DNA of 64,000 bases from Zea mays (taxonomy: Eukaryota > Streptophyta > Magnoliopsida > Poales > Poaceae), in the NCBI RefSeq assembly GCF_902167145.1, contig NC_050098.1:19736501-19800500 (forward strand). Reading direction: 5' to 3'. Below, piece after piece: positions 30,028-42,142 of this stretch. The position numbers were made by a program, and so were the translations under genes. Each line of letters begins with the position of its first letter. Positions within the stretch are counted from its first letter, which is position 1. The notes beneath the pieces were generated by a model. The model saw only the letters and a list, made by a program, of their open reading frames with translations, ran no database searches and was not told the DNA's origin.

Positions 30028-31902
30028 AACTTAATCAATGTCATATTACTAGACTCGGCATGTCCATTGGCCTGAGCATAATATGGAGATGCATTAAGAA
30101 ACTTAATTCTATATAATTCAGCAAATTCACGTACCTCCTTTGACATAAAAGAAGTTCCTTGATATGTAGTCAAGGTCTGGGGAATGCCGAATCTATGAAT
30201 AATATGCTCAGTTATGAACTCAATTACCTCCTTGTGTGTCATGTTCTTCAGAGCAACGGCTTCAGTCCATTTGGTAAAGTAGTCAGTGGCAACTAACACG
30301 AACTGATGCCCCTTTGATGATGAAGGATGAATTTCTCCTATAAAGTCTAATCCCCATCCTCTGAAAGGCCATGGCTTGATGATAGGATGTAATTCGGCTG
30401 CAGGGACCAACTGTAGATCGCTGATTTTTTGACACAATTGGCATCCTTTGTAGTACTTGAAGCAATCAGCTATCATGTTAGGCCAATAAAAACCAGACCT
30501 TCGCAACAACCACTTCATCTTTAGAGCCGACTGATGGGTACCACAAATTCCTTCATGTACTTCAGCCATGGCTAATATAGCATCATCTGGGCCCAAGCAC
30601 TTAAGCAGGACGTCGTTGATTGTTCGACGGTAGAGTTCATCACTCATCAAAACATACTTGAAAGTTGTGCGCCGAATGTTCTTATCTGTCCTAATATTGG
30701 GATTTCGTAAATAATTAGTTATGGGCGTCCTCCAATCACTTGTATCAACTTTATTATCAGTCGAATCAATTAGGAGAACTTTCCTGGTAACCCCGGACGG
30801 TCCGGAGCCTTTGCTCGGACGGTCCGCAACCTGGGGAATTGGCCCTGCACCGGTTATCAGATTTTCAGTGTTGTGAAATCTCCCTCGCTTTATCCGATAA
30901 CCTGATGCATCTTGTGCCAAATTGTTAGCTCTATGATTCCCAACTCTAGAGATATGCCGAATACTGAATTCGTTAAAAGAATGAATTATGCCCCAACATT
31001 TTTCAAGGTAACTATTTAGAATACCATCAAAACATTGATATTCTTCTAACACCTGTTGGACGACCAGCTGAGAATCACCAAATGCCTTCACATGTTTTGC
31101 TCCCACACAATTTAAAAGTTCCAAGTCGAACAAAAAGGGCTTCATATTCGGCTTGATTGTTAGTGCAATAAGTTTTCAATCGGCTAGAGAAGTCGAAGGA
31201 GACATTACTTGGTGAAACAAGCACAATGCCAATCCCTTTCCCTTCATTGCAAACCGATCCATCAAAATATAATGTCCAAGGAGTAATAGTGAGGTATGAC
31301 ATGTCTAGTTTATGAGTATCATTAATCCGATGTTCTACAATAAAATCTGCTACGACCTGACCTCTCATAGATTTCAATGGTTCATAGGCCAAGTCATATT
31401 CTATGAGTGCATAAGCCCACTTACCAATTCTACCACTCATAATTGGGTTATGCAACATGTATTTAATCACATCGGCTTGACCAGAAATAGTGTAATGACT
31501 AGACAGTAAATAACATCTACACTTGGTGCATGCATAAAACAAGCATAAGCATAACTTCTCAATAAAACTGTACCTCGTTTCAGCATCCACCAACCTCCGA
31601 CTTAGATATGTCACCACATGCTCCTTTCCCTTAGTTTCTTGTGTCAAACAGCCCCAATGACCTTATCTTCAGCTGCAAAGTATAATCGGAATGGTACTCC
31701 TGCTCGTGGAGCTTTTAATACAGGAGCTGAAGACAAGTATTTTTTAATGAGATCAAATGCTTCCTGCTGCTGTGCCCCCAAGCGAATTCGGCATCATTCT
31801 TAAGCCGAAGGATAGGGGTAAAGGCATCAATCTTCCCGGCTAGGTTAGAAATAAACCTACGTAAATAATTCACCTTACTGAGAAACTTCTGCATTTCGAC
31901 CT
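30028..31902 (-). pseudogene. End of RT, RNase H, second RNase H and integrase N-half of the old gypsy element
   Basis: Read leftward. 31902-31715 encodes the RT/connection segment (MQKFLSKVNYLRRFISNLAG). A frame break follows. 31647-31075 encodes the connection and the start of the second, Tat-type RNase H (LYFDGSVCNEGKGIGIVLVS, NNQAEYEAL). Another frame change leads to 31145-30028: end of RNase H (KAFGDSQLVVQQV), integrase zinc region (HEGICGTHQSAL to GCQLCQ) and core (WGLDFIGEI). In the core the conserved T-D-Q-G-T is T-Y-Q-G-T: the second catalytic Asp codon at 30164-30162 is TAT. The palindromic module at 30794-30826 lies in the linker before the zinc region. The frame runs into the Sirevirus at 30027 and resumes at 20505. 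Confidence 0.85.
30794..30826. repeat. 33-bp paired-palindrome module inside a gypsy coding linker (site A)
   Basis: CGGACGGTCCG at 30794-30804 and 30816-30826, centres 22 bp apart, spacer GAGCCTTTGCT (itself palindromic at its ends). On the coding (minus) strand it encodes ADRPSKGSGPSG, in frame. Confidence 0.85.
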
Positions 31903-33409
31903 TGTCGGGGACCATAATTAGGGGTACCCTCAAGGCTCCTAATTCTCAGCTGGTAACCCCCATCAGCACAAAGCTGCAAAGGCCTGATGGGTGCGATTAA
32001 GTCAGGGATCGGTCCATTCGAGGGACTCGATCACGCCTCGCCCGAGCCTAGCCTCGGGCAAGGGCAGCCGACCCCGGAGGATCTCCGTCTCGCCCGAGGC
32101 CCCCCTCCAGCAACGAATACATTTCCGGCTCGCCCGAGGCCCTGTCTTCGCCAAGAAGCAACCCTGACCGAATCGCCGCGCCGACCGACCAAATCGCAGG
32201 AGCATTTAATGCAAAGGTGGCCTGACACCTTTATCCTGACGTGCCCCCTTCAGTCGACAGAGCCAAAGTGACCGCAGTCACTTCGCCGCTCCACTGACCG
32301 ACCTGACAGAAGGACAGCGTCGCCTGTGCCGCACTGACTGCGGTGCCACTTGACAGAGTGAGGCTGACAGGCAGTCAGGCCCGGCCTCAGGCCCCATTGG
32401 AAACTCCGCTCCGCCCGACCCAGGGCTCAGACTCGGGCTAAGCCCCGGAAGACGGCGAACTCCGCTCCGCCCGACCCAGGGCTCGGACTCGGGCTAAGCC
32501 CCGGAAGACGGCGAACTCCGCTCCGCCCGACCCAGGGCTCGGACTTGGGCTCAGCCGCAGAAGACGACGAACTCCGCTTCGCCCGACCCCAGGGCTCGGA
32601 CTCAGCCCTGGCCTCAGTCGACGGTCTCCGCCTCGCCCGACCCAGGGGCTCGGACTCGACCACGGCCACGGAAGACAGACTCGACCTCGACCTCGGAGGA
32701 GCCTCCACATCGCCTAACCTAGGGCACGGACCGACCACGTCGACAGGAAGCGCCATCATTACCCTACCCCAAGCTGACTCAGGCTACGGGGAACAAGACC
32801 GGCGTCCCATCTGGCTCGCTCCGCCAGATAGGCAATGATGGCGCCCCGCACGCTCCGTGACGACGGTGGCTCTCCGCCCCCTTACGAAAGCAAGAGGACG
32901 TCAGCAAGGACTCGACAGCCCCGACAGTTGTCCTTCCGCCAGGCTCCAGCGCTCCTCCGATGGCCACGACACCACATGAACCGGGTGCCAAAACCTCTCC
33001 GGCTGCCACGACGGCATGTACTTAGGGCGCTAGCTCTCCTCCGCTAGACACGTAGCACTCTGCTACACCCCCCATTGTACACCTGGATCCTCTCCTTACG
33101 CCTATAAAAGGAAGGACCAGGGCCCTCTTACAGAGGGTTGGCCGCGCGGGGACGAGGACGGGACCGGCGCTCGCGTGAGGCCGCTCGCTCCCTCTCCCGC
33201 GTGGACGCTTGTAATCCCCTACTGCAAGCGTACCCGACCTGGGCGCGGGACGAACACGAAGGCCACGAGATTTCCACCTCTCTCACGCCCGTCTCCGGCC
33301 ACCTTTCTCCCCCCTTCGCGCTCGGCCTCGCGCCGACCCATCTGGGCTGGGGCACGCGGCGACATTTCACTCGTCGGCCCAGGGACCCCCCGGTCTAGAA
33401 ACGCCGACA
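31903..33409 (+). repeat. 5' LTR of Huck
   Basis: 1507 bp, TGTCGGGG to ACGCCGACA. It contains four tandem copies of a 56-bp unit (about 32407-32630; AACTCCGCTCCGCCCGACCC...). The TATA-like CCTATAAAAGGAAGG is at about 33101-33115, so the transcript would start near 33140. The last 147 bp (33263-33409) have no counterpart in the 3' LTR. Confidence 0.92.
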
Positions 33410-33428
33410 GTTGGCGCGCCAGGTAGGG
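33410..33428 (+). other. Huck primer binding site region
   Basis: GTTGGCGCGCCAGGTAGGG follows the LTR directly. A TGGCGCGCCAGGTAGGG-type sequence is the usual primer site of Tat-lineage gypsy elements. The tRNA (probably an arginine tRNA) is an inference. Confidence 0.65.
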
Positions 33429-33469
33429 GCCTGCTGCGTGTTGACGAACAGCTTCCCGTCAAGCTCCAG

Positions 33470-36100
33470 ATGGGCAGTCTCCAGCAACCTCTCCGGCCCG
33501 GGACGGTGCTCCGTTTCGGGAGTCTTGAGTTCATGTCCTTCGACGGCAGCTACGACATGATACTCCTTCCACCGCCGTGCGACGACGACAATGGCGGCCG
33601 ACAGCCCGCCCACCGGCGGCGGAATCGACGACGTCTTCCCCGCGTGGTGGAAGAACAACATTCGAGCTCACCCCGTCCTCTCCCCCGCCGACGGAGGAGG
33701 AGGCGGGGCAACCAAAGCCAAGCAGGAGGCAGCACCTCGTCGGCTGTCGAGCGAGTCGACGGCGCCAGCGCCCCAACTGGGGGTGCGTCGGGCATCGACC
33801 TCGCGTTTGAGACGAAGACGAGAGTCGTCTCCCCGCAACACGCCGATTCCGAGCAAACGGACGACGCCAGCACGCTCGCGAAAGGCTTGCTGGATGTCAC
33901 CCTCGTACCTGAGACGACGGTGCAGTCAGTCCCCGACGTGACTTCATCACCGCCCGTCGACCAAGAGGTACCGACCGATTCCCATCTCGCGCCCTTTGGA
34001 TTCAGCCTCGACCCGCCAAGCGGCTTCGCTTCGGCGGATGCTCTCGTAGAGGCGAGTCCAAACCCTCTGGGGTATCGTATGCGGTCACCCAGGGACCGGC
34101 TGACGGACGTCTCGACCTACGGGCCCTCGGGGTCCGAGGAAGATGACGAGCCCGATGTCTGTTGGGATTTCTCCGGACTTGGTAACCCCAGTGCCATGCG
34201 GGACTTCATGACCGCGCGTGATTACTGCCTTTCCGACTATTCCGACGGAAGCCGCAGCCTCGGCGACGAGGACTGCGACCCAAGCCACGAATGTTTCCAC
34301 GTCGATCTAGGGGTCCCTCCGAAGGCAACCACCTCAGTATGCCGGAGGACGGTGATCTCCCTAGGCCGGTGCCTCGCGTTGACATCCTACGGGAGCTAGC
34401 TGTGGTCCCCGTTCAGGCGGGGGGCCATGACCCACAGCTCGAGCAAGTCCACGGGGTGCAGGCCAGGCTCGACGAGGGAGCAGGAGCGCTTCAGCCGATC
34501 CGCCGGGACGTCGGGCAGGAATGGGCGGGCCAACCTTTGGCCAGAGAAATGCGTCATCTACCCCAGGGCTTCCAACACCGCATCGCCGACGATGTCAGGA
34601 TGAGGCCGCCACCCGCTTCCAATGGGGTCGGCCAGAACCTGGTTGCAGCAGCAATGCTTCTCCGTGCGATGCCAGAGCCATCAACCACCGAGGGGCGGCA
34701 AATCCAGGGAGAACTCAAGAATCTCCTGGAGGGCGCCGCGGTCCGACGGGCCGAAAGCTCCGCCTCCCGAAGGCAGAGGCACCCCTCGGAACATCGCGCC
34801 GTGACTTCCCGATTCATGCAGGAAGCCTCGGTCTACACCGGGGGCACGCGCAACACAGCACCTGCGGCCCCGGGACGCCTCGGCAACGAGCACCATCACC
34901 GCGACCGTCGGGCCCACCTCGACGAGAGGGTGCGCCGAGGCTACCGCCCCAGGCGTGGAGGACGCTACGACAGCGGGGAGGATCGGAGTCCTTCGCCCGA
35001 ACCACCCGGTCCGCAGGCCTTCAGCCGGGCCATACGACGGGCGCCGTTCCTGACCCGGTTCTGACCCCCGACTACTATCACAAAGTACTCGGGGGAGACG
35101 AGACTGGAACTGTGGCTCGCGGACTACCGGCTGGCCTGCCAACTGGGTGGAACGGACGATGAAAACCTCATCATCCGCAACCTCCCCCTGTTCCTCTCCG
35201 ACACCGCTCGCGCCTGGTTGGAGCACCTGCCTCCGGGGCAGATCTCCAACTGGGACAACCTGGTCCAAGCATTCGCCGGCAATTTCCAGGGTACGTACGT
35301 GCGCCCTGGAAATTCCTGGGACCTCCAAAGATGCCGACAGCAGCCGGGAGAGTCTCTCCGGGACTACATCCGGCGATTCTCGAAGCAGCGCACCGAGCTG
35401 CCCAACATCACCGACTCGGATGTCATCGGCGCGTTCCTCGCCGGCACCACCTGCCGCGACCTGGTGAGCAAGCTGGGTCGCAAGACCCCCACCAGGGCAA
35501 GCGAGCTGATGGACATCGCCTCCAAGTTCGCCTCTGGCCAGGAGGCGGTCGAGGCTATCTTCCGGAAGGACAAGCAGCCCCAGGGCCGCCCACCGGAAGA
35601 TACCCCCAGGGCGTCAACTCAGCGCGGCACCAAGAAGAAGGGCAAGAAGAAGTCGCAAGCAAAACGCGACGCCGCCGACGCGGACCTTATCGCCGCCGCC
35701 GAGTACAAGAACCCTCGGAAACCCCCTGGAGGTGCCAACCTCTTCGACAAGATGCTCAAGGAGTCGTGCCCCTATCACCAGGGGCCCGTCAAGCACACCC
35801 TTGAGGAGTGCGCCATGCTTCGGCGTCACTTCCACAGGGCCGGGCCACCCGCGAAGGGTGGCAGGGCTCACGACGACGACAAGAAGGAAGATCACCAGGC
35901 AGAAGAGTTCCCCGAGGTCCGCGACTGCTTCATGATCTACGGTGGGCAAGCGGCGAACGCCTCGGCTCGGCACCGCAAGCAAGAGCGTCGGGAGGTCTGT
36001 TCGGTGAAGGTGGCGGCGCCAGTCTACCTAGACTGGTCCGACAAGCCCATCACCTTCGACCAAGCCGACCACCCCAACCACGTGCCGAGCCCGGGGAAAT
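33470..36100 (+). pseudogene. gag: Broken Huck gag
   Basis: Starts MGSLQQPLRPGTV at 33470. The frame is open to 34399, but the natural continuation moves to another frame near 34310 (family-like text GPSEGNHLSMPEDG), so a frameshift lies there. That second frame then runs through all the rest of the element. A TGA at 35062-35064 (expected CGA) interrupts it just before the retrotransposon-gag domain (about 35100-35560: LIIRNLPLFLSDTARAWLEH, DYIRRFSKQRTELPNI). A Lys-rich segment and a CxxH-type pattern (CPYHQGPVKHTLEEC) at about 35768-35812 follow, likely the nucleocapsid. An Arg/Pro-rich segment in 33600-33800 is open in two frames, so its true reading is uncertain. Confidence 0.8.
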
Positions 36101-39100
36101 ACCCGCTCGTTGTCGACCCCGTCATCGGCGACGTCAGGCTCACCAAGGTCCTCATGGACGGAGGCAGCAGCCTCAACATCATCTACGCCGAGACCCTCGG
36201 TATCCTGCGTGTCGATCTGTCCTCAGTCCGGGCAGGCGCTGCGCCTTTCCACGGGATCATCCCCGGGAAGCGTGTCCAGCCCCTCGGACAACTCGACCTT
36301 CCCGTCTGCTTCGGAACACCCTCCAACTTTCGAAGGGAGACCCTGACGTTCGAGGTGGTCGGGTTCTGAGGAACCTACCACGCGGTACTGGGGAGGCCAT
36401 GCTACGCGAAGTTCATGGCCGTCCCCAACTACACCTACCTCAAGCTCAAGATGCCGGGCCCCAACGGGGTCATCACCGTCGGCCCCACGTACAAACACGC
36501 GTTCGAATGCGACGTGGAGTGCGTGGAGTACGCCGAGGCCCTCGCCGAGTCCGAGGCCCTCATCGCCGACCTGGAGAGCCTCTCTAAGGAGGTGCCAGAC
36601 GTGAAGCGTCATGCCGGCAACTTTGAGCCAGCGGAGACGGTTAAGTCCGTCCCCCTCGACCCCAGCAGCGACGCCTCCAAGCAAGTCCGGATCGGCTCCG
36701 AGCTCGATCCCAAATAGGAAGCAGTGCTCGTCGACTTTCTCCGCGCGAACGCCGACGTCTTCGCGTGGAGTCCCTCGGACATGCCCGACATACCGAGGGA
36801 TGTCGCCGAGCACTCGCTGGACATCCGAGCCGGAGCCCGACCAGTCAAGCAGCCTCTGCGCCGATTCGACGAAGAAAAGCGCAGGGCCATAGGCGAGGAG
36901 ATCCACAAGCTAATGGCAGCAGGGTTCATCAAAGAGGTATTCCATCCCGAATGGCTTGCCAACCCTGTGCTTGTGAGAAAGAAAGGAGGGAAATGGCGGA
37001 TGTGTGTAGACTACACTAGTCTAAACAAAGCATGTCCGAAGGTTCCCTACCCTCTGCCTCGCATCGATCAAATCGTGGATTCCACTGCTGGGTGCGAAAC
37101 CCTGTCTTTCCTCGATGCCTACTCCGGGTATCACCAAATCAGGATGAAGGAGTCCGACCAGCTCGCGACTTCTTTCATCACGCCCTTCGGCATGTACTGC
37201 TATGTCACCATGCCGTTTGGCTTGAGGAATGCGGGCACGACGTACCAGCGGTGCATGAACCATGTGTTCGGCGAACACATTGGCTGGACGGTCAAGGCCT
37301 ACGTCGATGACATCGTAGTCAAGACGAGGAAAGCCTCCGACCTCCTTTCCGACCTTGAAGTGACATTCCGATGTCTCAAGGCGAAAGGCGTGAAGCTCAA
37401 TCCCGAAAAGTGTGTCTTCGGGGTGCCCCGAGGCATGCTCTTGGGGTTCATCGTCTCCGAGCGGGGCATCGAAGCCAACCCGGAGAAGATCGCAGCCATC
37501 ACCAGCATGGGGCCCATCAAAGACTTAAAAGGCGTACAGAGGGTCATGGGATGTCTCGTGGCTCTAAGCCGCTTCATCTCACGCCTCGGCGAAAGAGGTC
37601 TGCCTCTGTACCGCCTCTTAAGGAAGGTCGAGTGCTTCACTTGGACCCCTGAGGCCGAGGAAGCCCTCGGGAACCTGAAGGTGCTCCTCACGAATGCGCC
37701 TATCTTGGTGCCCCCAGCTGCCGGAGAAGCCCTCCTGATCTACGTCGCCGCAACCACTCAGGTGGTTAGCGCCGCGATTGTGGTCGAGAGGCAAGAAGAG
37801 GGGCATGCAATGTCCGTTCAGAGGCCAGTCTACTTCGTCAGCGAGGTACTGTCCGAAACTAAGATCCGCTACCCACAAGTTCAGAAGCTGCTGTACGCGG
37901 TGATCCTGACGCGGCGGAAGCTGCGACACTACTTTGAGTCTCATCCGGTAACTGTGGTGTCATCCTTCCCCCTAGGGGAGATCATCCAGTGCTGAGAGGC
38001 CTCGGGTAGAATCACAAAGTGGGCGGTGGAAATCATGGGCGAAGCAATCTCGTTCGCCCCTCGGAAGGCCATCAAGTCCCAGGTCTTGGCGGACTTCGTG
38101 GCTGAATGGGTCGACACCCAGCTCCCAACGGCTCCGATCCAACCGGAGCTCTAGACCATGTTCTTCGACGGGTCGCTGATGAAGACAGGAGCCGGCGCAG
38201 GCCTACTCTTCATCTCGCCCCTCGGGAAGCACCTACGCTACGTGTTTCACCTCCATTTCCCGACGTCCAACAATGTGGCTGAGTACGAGGCTCTGGTCAA
38301 CGGGTTGCGGATCGCCATCGAGCTAGGGGTCCGACGCCTCGACGCTCGCGATGACTCGCAACTCGTCATCGACCAAGTCATGAAGAACTCCCACTGCCGC
38401 GACCCGAAGATGGAGGCCTACTGCGATGAGGTTCGGCGCCTGGAGGACAAGTTCTACGGGCTCGAGCTCAACCACATCGCCCGGCGCTACAACGACACTG
38501 CGGACGAGCTGGCTAAAATAGCCTCGGGGCGAACAACGGTTCCCCCGGACGTCTTCTCCCGAGACCTGCATCAACCCTCCATCAAGATCGACGACACGCC
38601 CGAGCCCGAGGCACCCTCGGCCCAGCCCGAGGTACCCTCGGCTCAGTCCGAGGCATCCTCGGCACGGCCCGAGGCACCCTCAGCTCGGCCCGAGGCGCCC
38701 TCGGTTCAGCCCGAGGCACCCACGGCCCCCGAGGGTGAGGCACTGCGCGTCGAGGGGGAGCGAAGCGGGGTCACGCCTAACCAAAACTGGCAGACCCCGT
38801 ACCTGCAATATCTCCACCGAGGAGAGCTACCCCTCGACCGAGCCGAGGCTCGGCGGTTGGCGCGACGCGCCAAGTCGTTCATCTTGCTGGGAGATGGGAA
38901 GGAGCTCTACCACCGCAGCCCCTCGGGCATCCTCCAGCGATGCATCTCCATCACCGAAGGTCAGGAACTCCTACGAGAGGTACACTCGGGGGCTTGCGGC
39001 CATCACGCAGTGCCTCGAGCCCTTGTCGGAAACGCTTTCCGGCAAGGATTCTACTGGCCGACGGCGGTGGCCGACACCACTAGAATTGTCCGCACCTGCG

Positions 39101-40029
39101 AAGGGTGTCAGTTCTACGCGAGGCAGACCCACCTGCCTGCCCAGGCTTTGCAGATGATACCCATCACCTAGCCTTTTGCTGTGTGGGGTCTGGACCTCGT
39201 CGGCCCCTTGCAGAAGGCACCCGGGGGCTACACGCACCTGTTGGTCGCCATCGACAAATTCTCCAAGTGGATCGAGGTCCGACCCCTAAACAGCATCAGG
39301 TCCGAGCAGGCGGTGGCGTTCTTCACCAACATCATCCATCGTTTCGGGGTCCCGAACTCCATCATCACCGACAACGGCACCCAGTTCACCGGTAGAAAGT
39401 TCCTGGACTTCTGCGAGGATCACCACATCCGGGTGGACTGGGCCGCCGTGGCTCACCCCATGACGAATGGGCAAGTAGAGCGTGCCAACAGCATGATTCT
39501 ACAAGGACTCAAGCCTCGGATCTACAACGACCTCAACAAGTTCGGCAAGCGATGGATGAAGGAACTCCCCTCGGTGGTCTGGAGCCTGAGGACAACGCCG
39601 AGCCGAGCCACGGGCTTCATGCCGTTCTTTCTAGTCTATGGGGCCGAGGCCATCTTGCCCACAGACTTAGAATATGGTTCCCCGAGGACGAGGGCTTATG
39701 CTGACCAAAGCAACCAAGTTAATCGAGAAGACTCGCTGGACCAGCTGGAAGAGGCTCGCGACAAGGCCTTGCTGCACTCGGCGCGGTACCAGCAGTCCCT
39801 GCGACGCTACCACGCCCGAGGGGTCCGGTCCCGAGACCTCCAGGTGGGTGACCTGGTGCTTCGGCTGCGACAAGACGCCCGAGGGCGGCACAAGCTCACG
39901 CCCCCCTGGGAGGGGTCGCTCGTCATCGCCAAAGTTCTGAAGCCCGGAACGTACAAGCTGGCCAACAGTCAAGGCGAGGTCTACAGCAACGCTTGGAACA
40001 TCCAACAACTACGTCGCTTCTACCCTTAA
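36101..40029 (+). pseudogene. pol: Broken Huck pol (protease, RT, RNase H, second RNase H, integrase)
   Basis: A single frame with five stops: TGA 36367-36369, TAG 36715-36717, TGA 37993-37995, TAG 38152-38154, TAG 39169-39171. Domains: protease with LMDGGSS (Asp codon 36157-36159); RT with [28 protein letters not shown] and YVDD at 37300-37311; first RNase H/connection ([11 protein letters not shown], about 37825); second Tat-type RNase H (FFDGSLMKTGAGAG, 38158; NNVAEYEALVNG); a repeated P-E-A-P-S linker (about 38600-38730); integrase zinc region (VHSGACGHH to CEGCQF); integrase core GLDLVGP, TDNGTQF and GQVERAN with D, D and E intact; end at stop 40027-40029. Apart from the stops the protein is well preserved. 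Confidence 0.9.
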
Positions 40030-41216
40030 GATGTTTTCAAGTTGTTCATATACCTCGCTCCCACGCAAAGTTTAGTCATCAAGGAAGGGTCAGCTTGCCT
40101 CGGCAAAGCCCAACCCTCCCTCGAGGGCTAAAAGGGGGGAACCCCCTCTGCGTCGAATTTTTTCCTCGAAAAAAGATCCTTTCTGCCAGAATGTCTTTCG
40201 TGCTTTTCGACTACTTCGAAAATGGATCCTGAAAACGACGGAGTACACGTAAGCAGCCAAGGCTGACCGAGCCGAGGGACTCCTACGCCTCCGGGATACG
40301 GATACCTCACTCATCACCTTCTGCGATAAGTAACTCACATTAGGATAAGTGATTCCGCGGACCGAACAAGTCTCCACGTTCGAAAGCTCCTCTGCCGAAG
40401 CGATTCTTCGAGCCTTCTCGACTGCGTCGGTGGCAGAACCCTATGGACGGATAAGAGTGCGCGTAAGCGGCAAGGCCGACCGAGCCGAGGGATTCCTACG
40501 CCTCCGGGATACGGATACCTCACTCATCACCTTCCGCGAGAAGCAACTCTCGCTCACACAAACAATTCTGTTACCGACGAAAAAGTCCAGATACTCGAAA
40601 CAAGAGGAAAAGAGACGCAACTTTACAACACGGCGAGGGTGTGTTTGGGCCTCGGCGGCCGCAGAAAACACACGCTACAAAATGATCCGATCCCGCAGGC
40701 TCGGATCTTGACGGTTGAAGGGAGCAGCAGCACCCTCGGCGTCAACTACACCTTCGGCGAGGTCCGACCTGGCCTTGGACGGCGACGCGGTCCGAGGATC
40801 TCCACCCTGAAGGACGACGTCATCACCACGCCCGGGCCATCGCCGCCAGGATCTTCTCCGAGAATCCGGCCCGAGCAGGCGGCTCGGCTGGTCACCCCGA
40901 GGCCTCGTCCAGCTGTCCCCCGAAGACATCAGCCCGGCCCGAGGCCTCGGAAGATCAACTCCGGTGTCGGTCCCGCAAACGGACGACCCGGCCAGGCTCC
41001 GGCCGACGAGGTTTTCTTTTCGAGCCAACTCTGCCTCTGTTCGTGCTGACACCGCTACCCCTGGCCTCGGCTCATCGAAGAGCGACCGAGGGGTTCCTTT
41101 AACTAAGCAAGAGAAACCTCGGACGACAAGGCTGACCGAGCCGAGGGACTCCTACGCCTCCAGGATACGAATACCTCACTCGTCACCTTTACACGGGGCA
41201 ACTCACGCTTGGTGAA
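40030..41216 (+). repeat. Huck 3' region with three dispersed copies of an about 80-bp repeat
   Basis: Three related copies at about 40255-40335, 40470-40555 and 41125-41210 share GCCGAGGGACTCCTACGCCT, GGATACGGATACC and CACTCATCACCTT-like text. The copies differ by several substitutions and short indels, so duplication is old. No plus-strand gene is supported here. Confidence 0.75.
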
Positions 41217-41677
41217 GCGGTTCAGACAACCAACATGCGAGTCTTAGTGCTCGAAAATGAGGAAAAACACGGCTCCGTGCCCAAAATTACATACATGTTC
41301 AGGCCTCGACAGCCACAATGAACAAAAACACCGGCATTCAAAGTGTCATTACAAACGGAACTCCGGTTCCGCCTCCGCAGGTACGAACAACCCCACTCGA
41401 CGGGGGGGAGCCTGCGGAGCAACAGAAGACCGACGGGCGGCTCGCCGTCGCCCGCTCCGGCAGCAACAACAACGACCCCCGCTCCGGGTGGCCGAACTGC
41501 AGCCGCGATGGCCTCAGGGCGGACGCTGCTACAACCTTGCCCTCGCCTACGCCGACGCTCGAGGGGCGAGGACAAGTACAAAGAGCCGGAGTCCCGAAGC
41601 ACGGATGGTGGCGGTGATCCCGTCGGCGACGGGGACTTCTCGAGCCGCCTCCACCTCGGCACCGATGACAGGGGCCG

Positions 41678-42142
41678 TCAGCCCTCCGGCAGATCCCCAC
41701 TCAGATCCTCCCGGACGAGTGGGGCATCGACCTCCGCGTGGAGGCACCGTACCGGTGCAAAGGCAGGACCGCCCCAGAACACGAATGCCGCCCTGGCAGC
41801 GCGCGATATCTTGGGCGGTCCTCCCGTGCGCACGGCGCGACAACCGCCTTCGCGGCAGGAGGGGGCACCGGGAGCCAAGCCGGCGAGTCCAACGCGTCGA
41901 GGCTGACGACGCCCGCAGTCGGCCAGCCCCGCGTTGTCGAAGTCCGCCCCTCTCGTAGGGCCAGTGAGCGCCCTCTCCCTCGAACGATGAAGGAGAGGCT
42001 GACCCACGAAACCGCGCGGGAGGTAGAGCTCCGGCTCAGCCCGGCCTCCACCCCAGCGAGGATGATGAACATCCTTCAAGCTGAGGGTGGGACCAAGATC
42101 GCAGCCCGGCTTGCTTCTCCCCACCCAGGAGCTGGTGGTCAC
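41678..42142 (-). CDS. Antisense ORF in the Huck 3' region, function unknown
   Basis: 154 codons on the strand opposite to Huck gag-pol, from ATG 42142 (MTTSSWVGRSKPG) to a stop at 41678. The amino-acid text is ordinary in composition (RGFVGQPLLH, ISRAARAAFVFWGGPAFAPV), unlike the Arg/Ala-rich frames usual for chance ORFs in GC-rich DNA. Similar text appears to continue in another frame to about 41547 (EVEAAREVPVADGI), suggesting a frameshifted longer ORF. Antisense ORFs between integrase and 3' LTR are known in Tat-lineage elements such as Grande. I do not recognise a domain, and expression is unknown. It may still be chance. Confidence 0.4.
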   Translation of the reverse strand: MTTSSWVGRSKPGCDLGPTLSLKDVHHPRWGGGRAEPELYLPRGFVGQPLLHRSRERALTGPTRGADFDNAGLADCGRRQPRRVGLAGLAPGAPSCREGGCRAVRTGGPPKISRAARAAFVFWGGPAFAPVRCLHAEVDAPLVREDLSGDLPEG

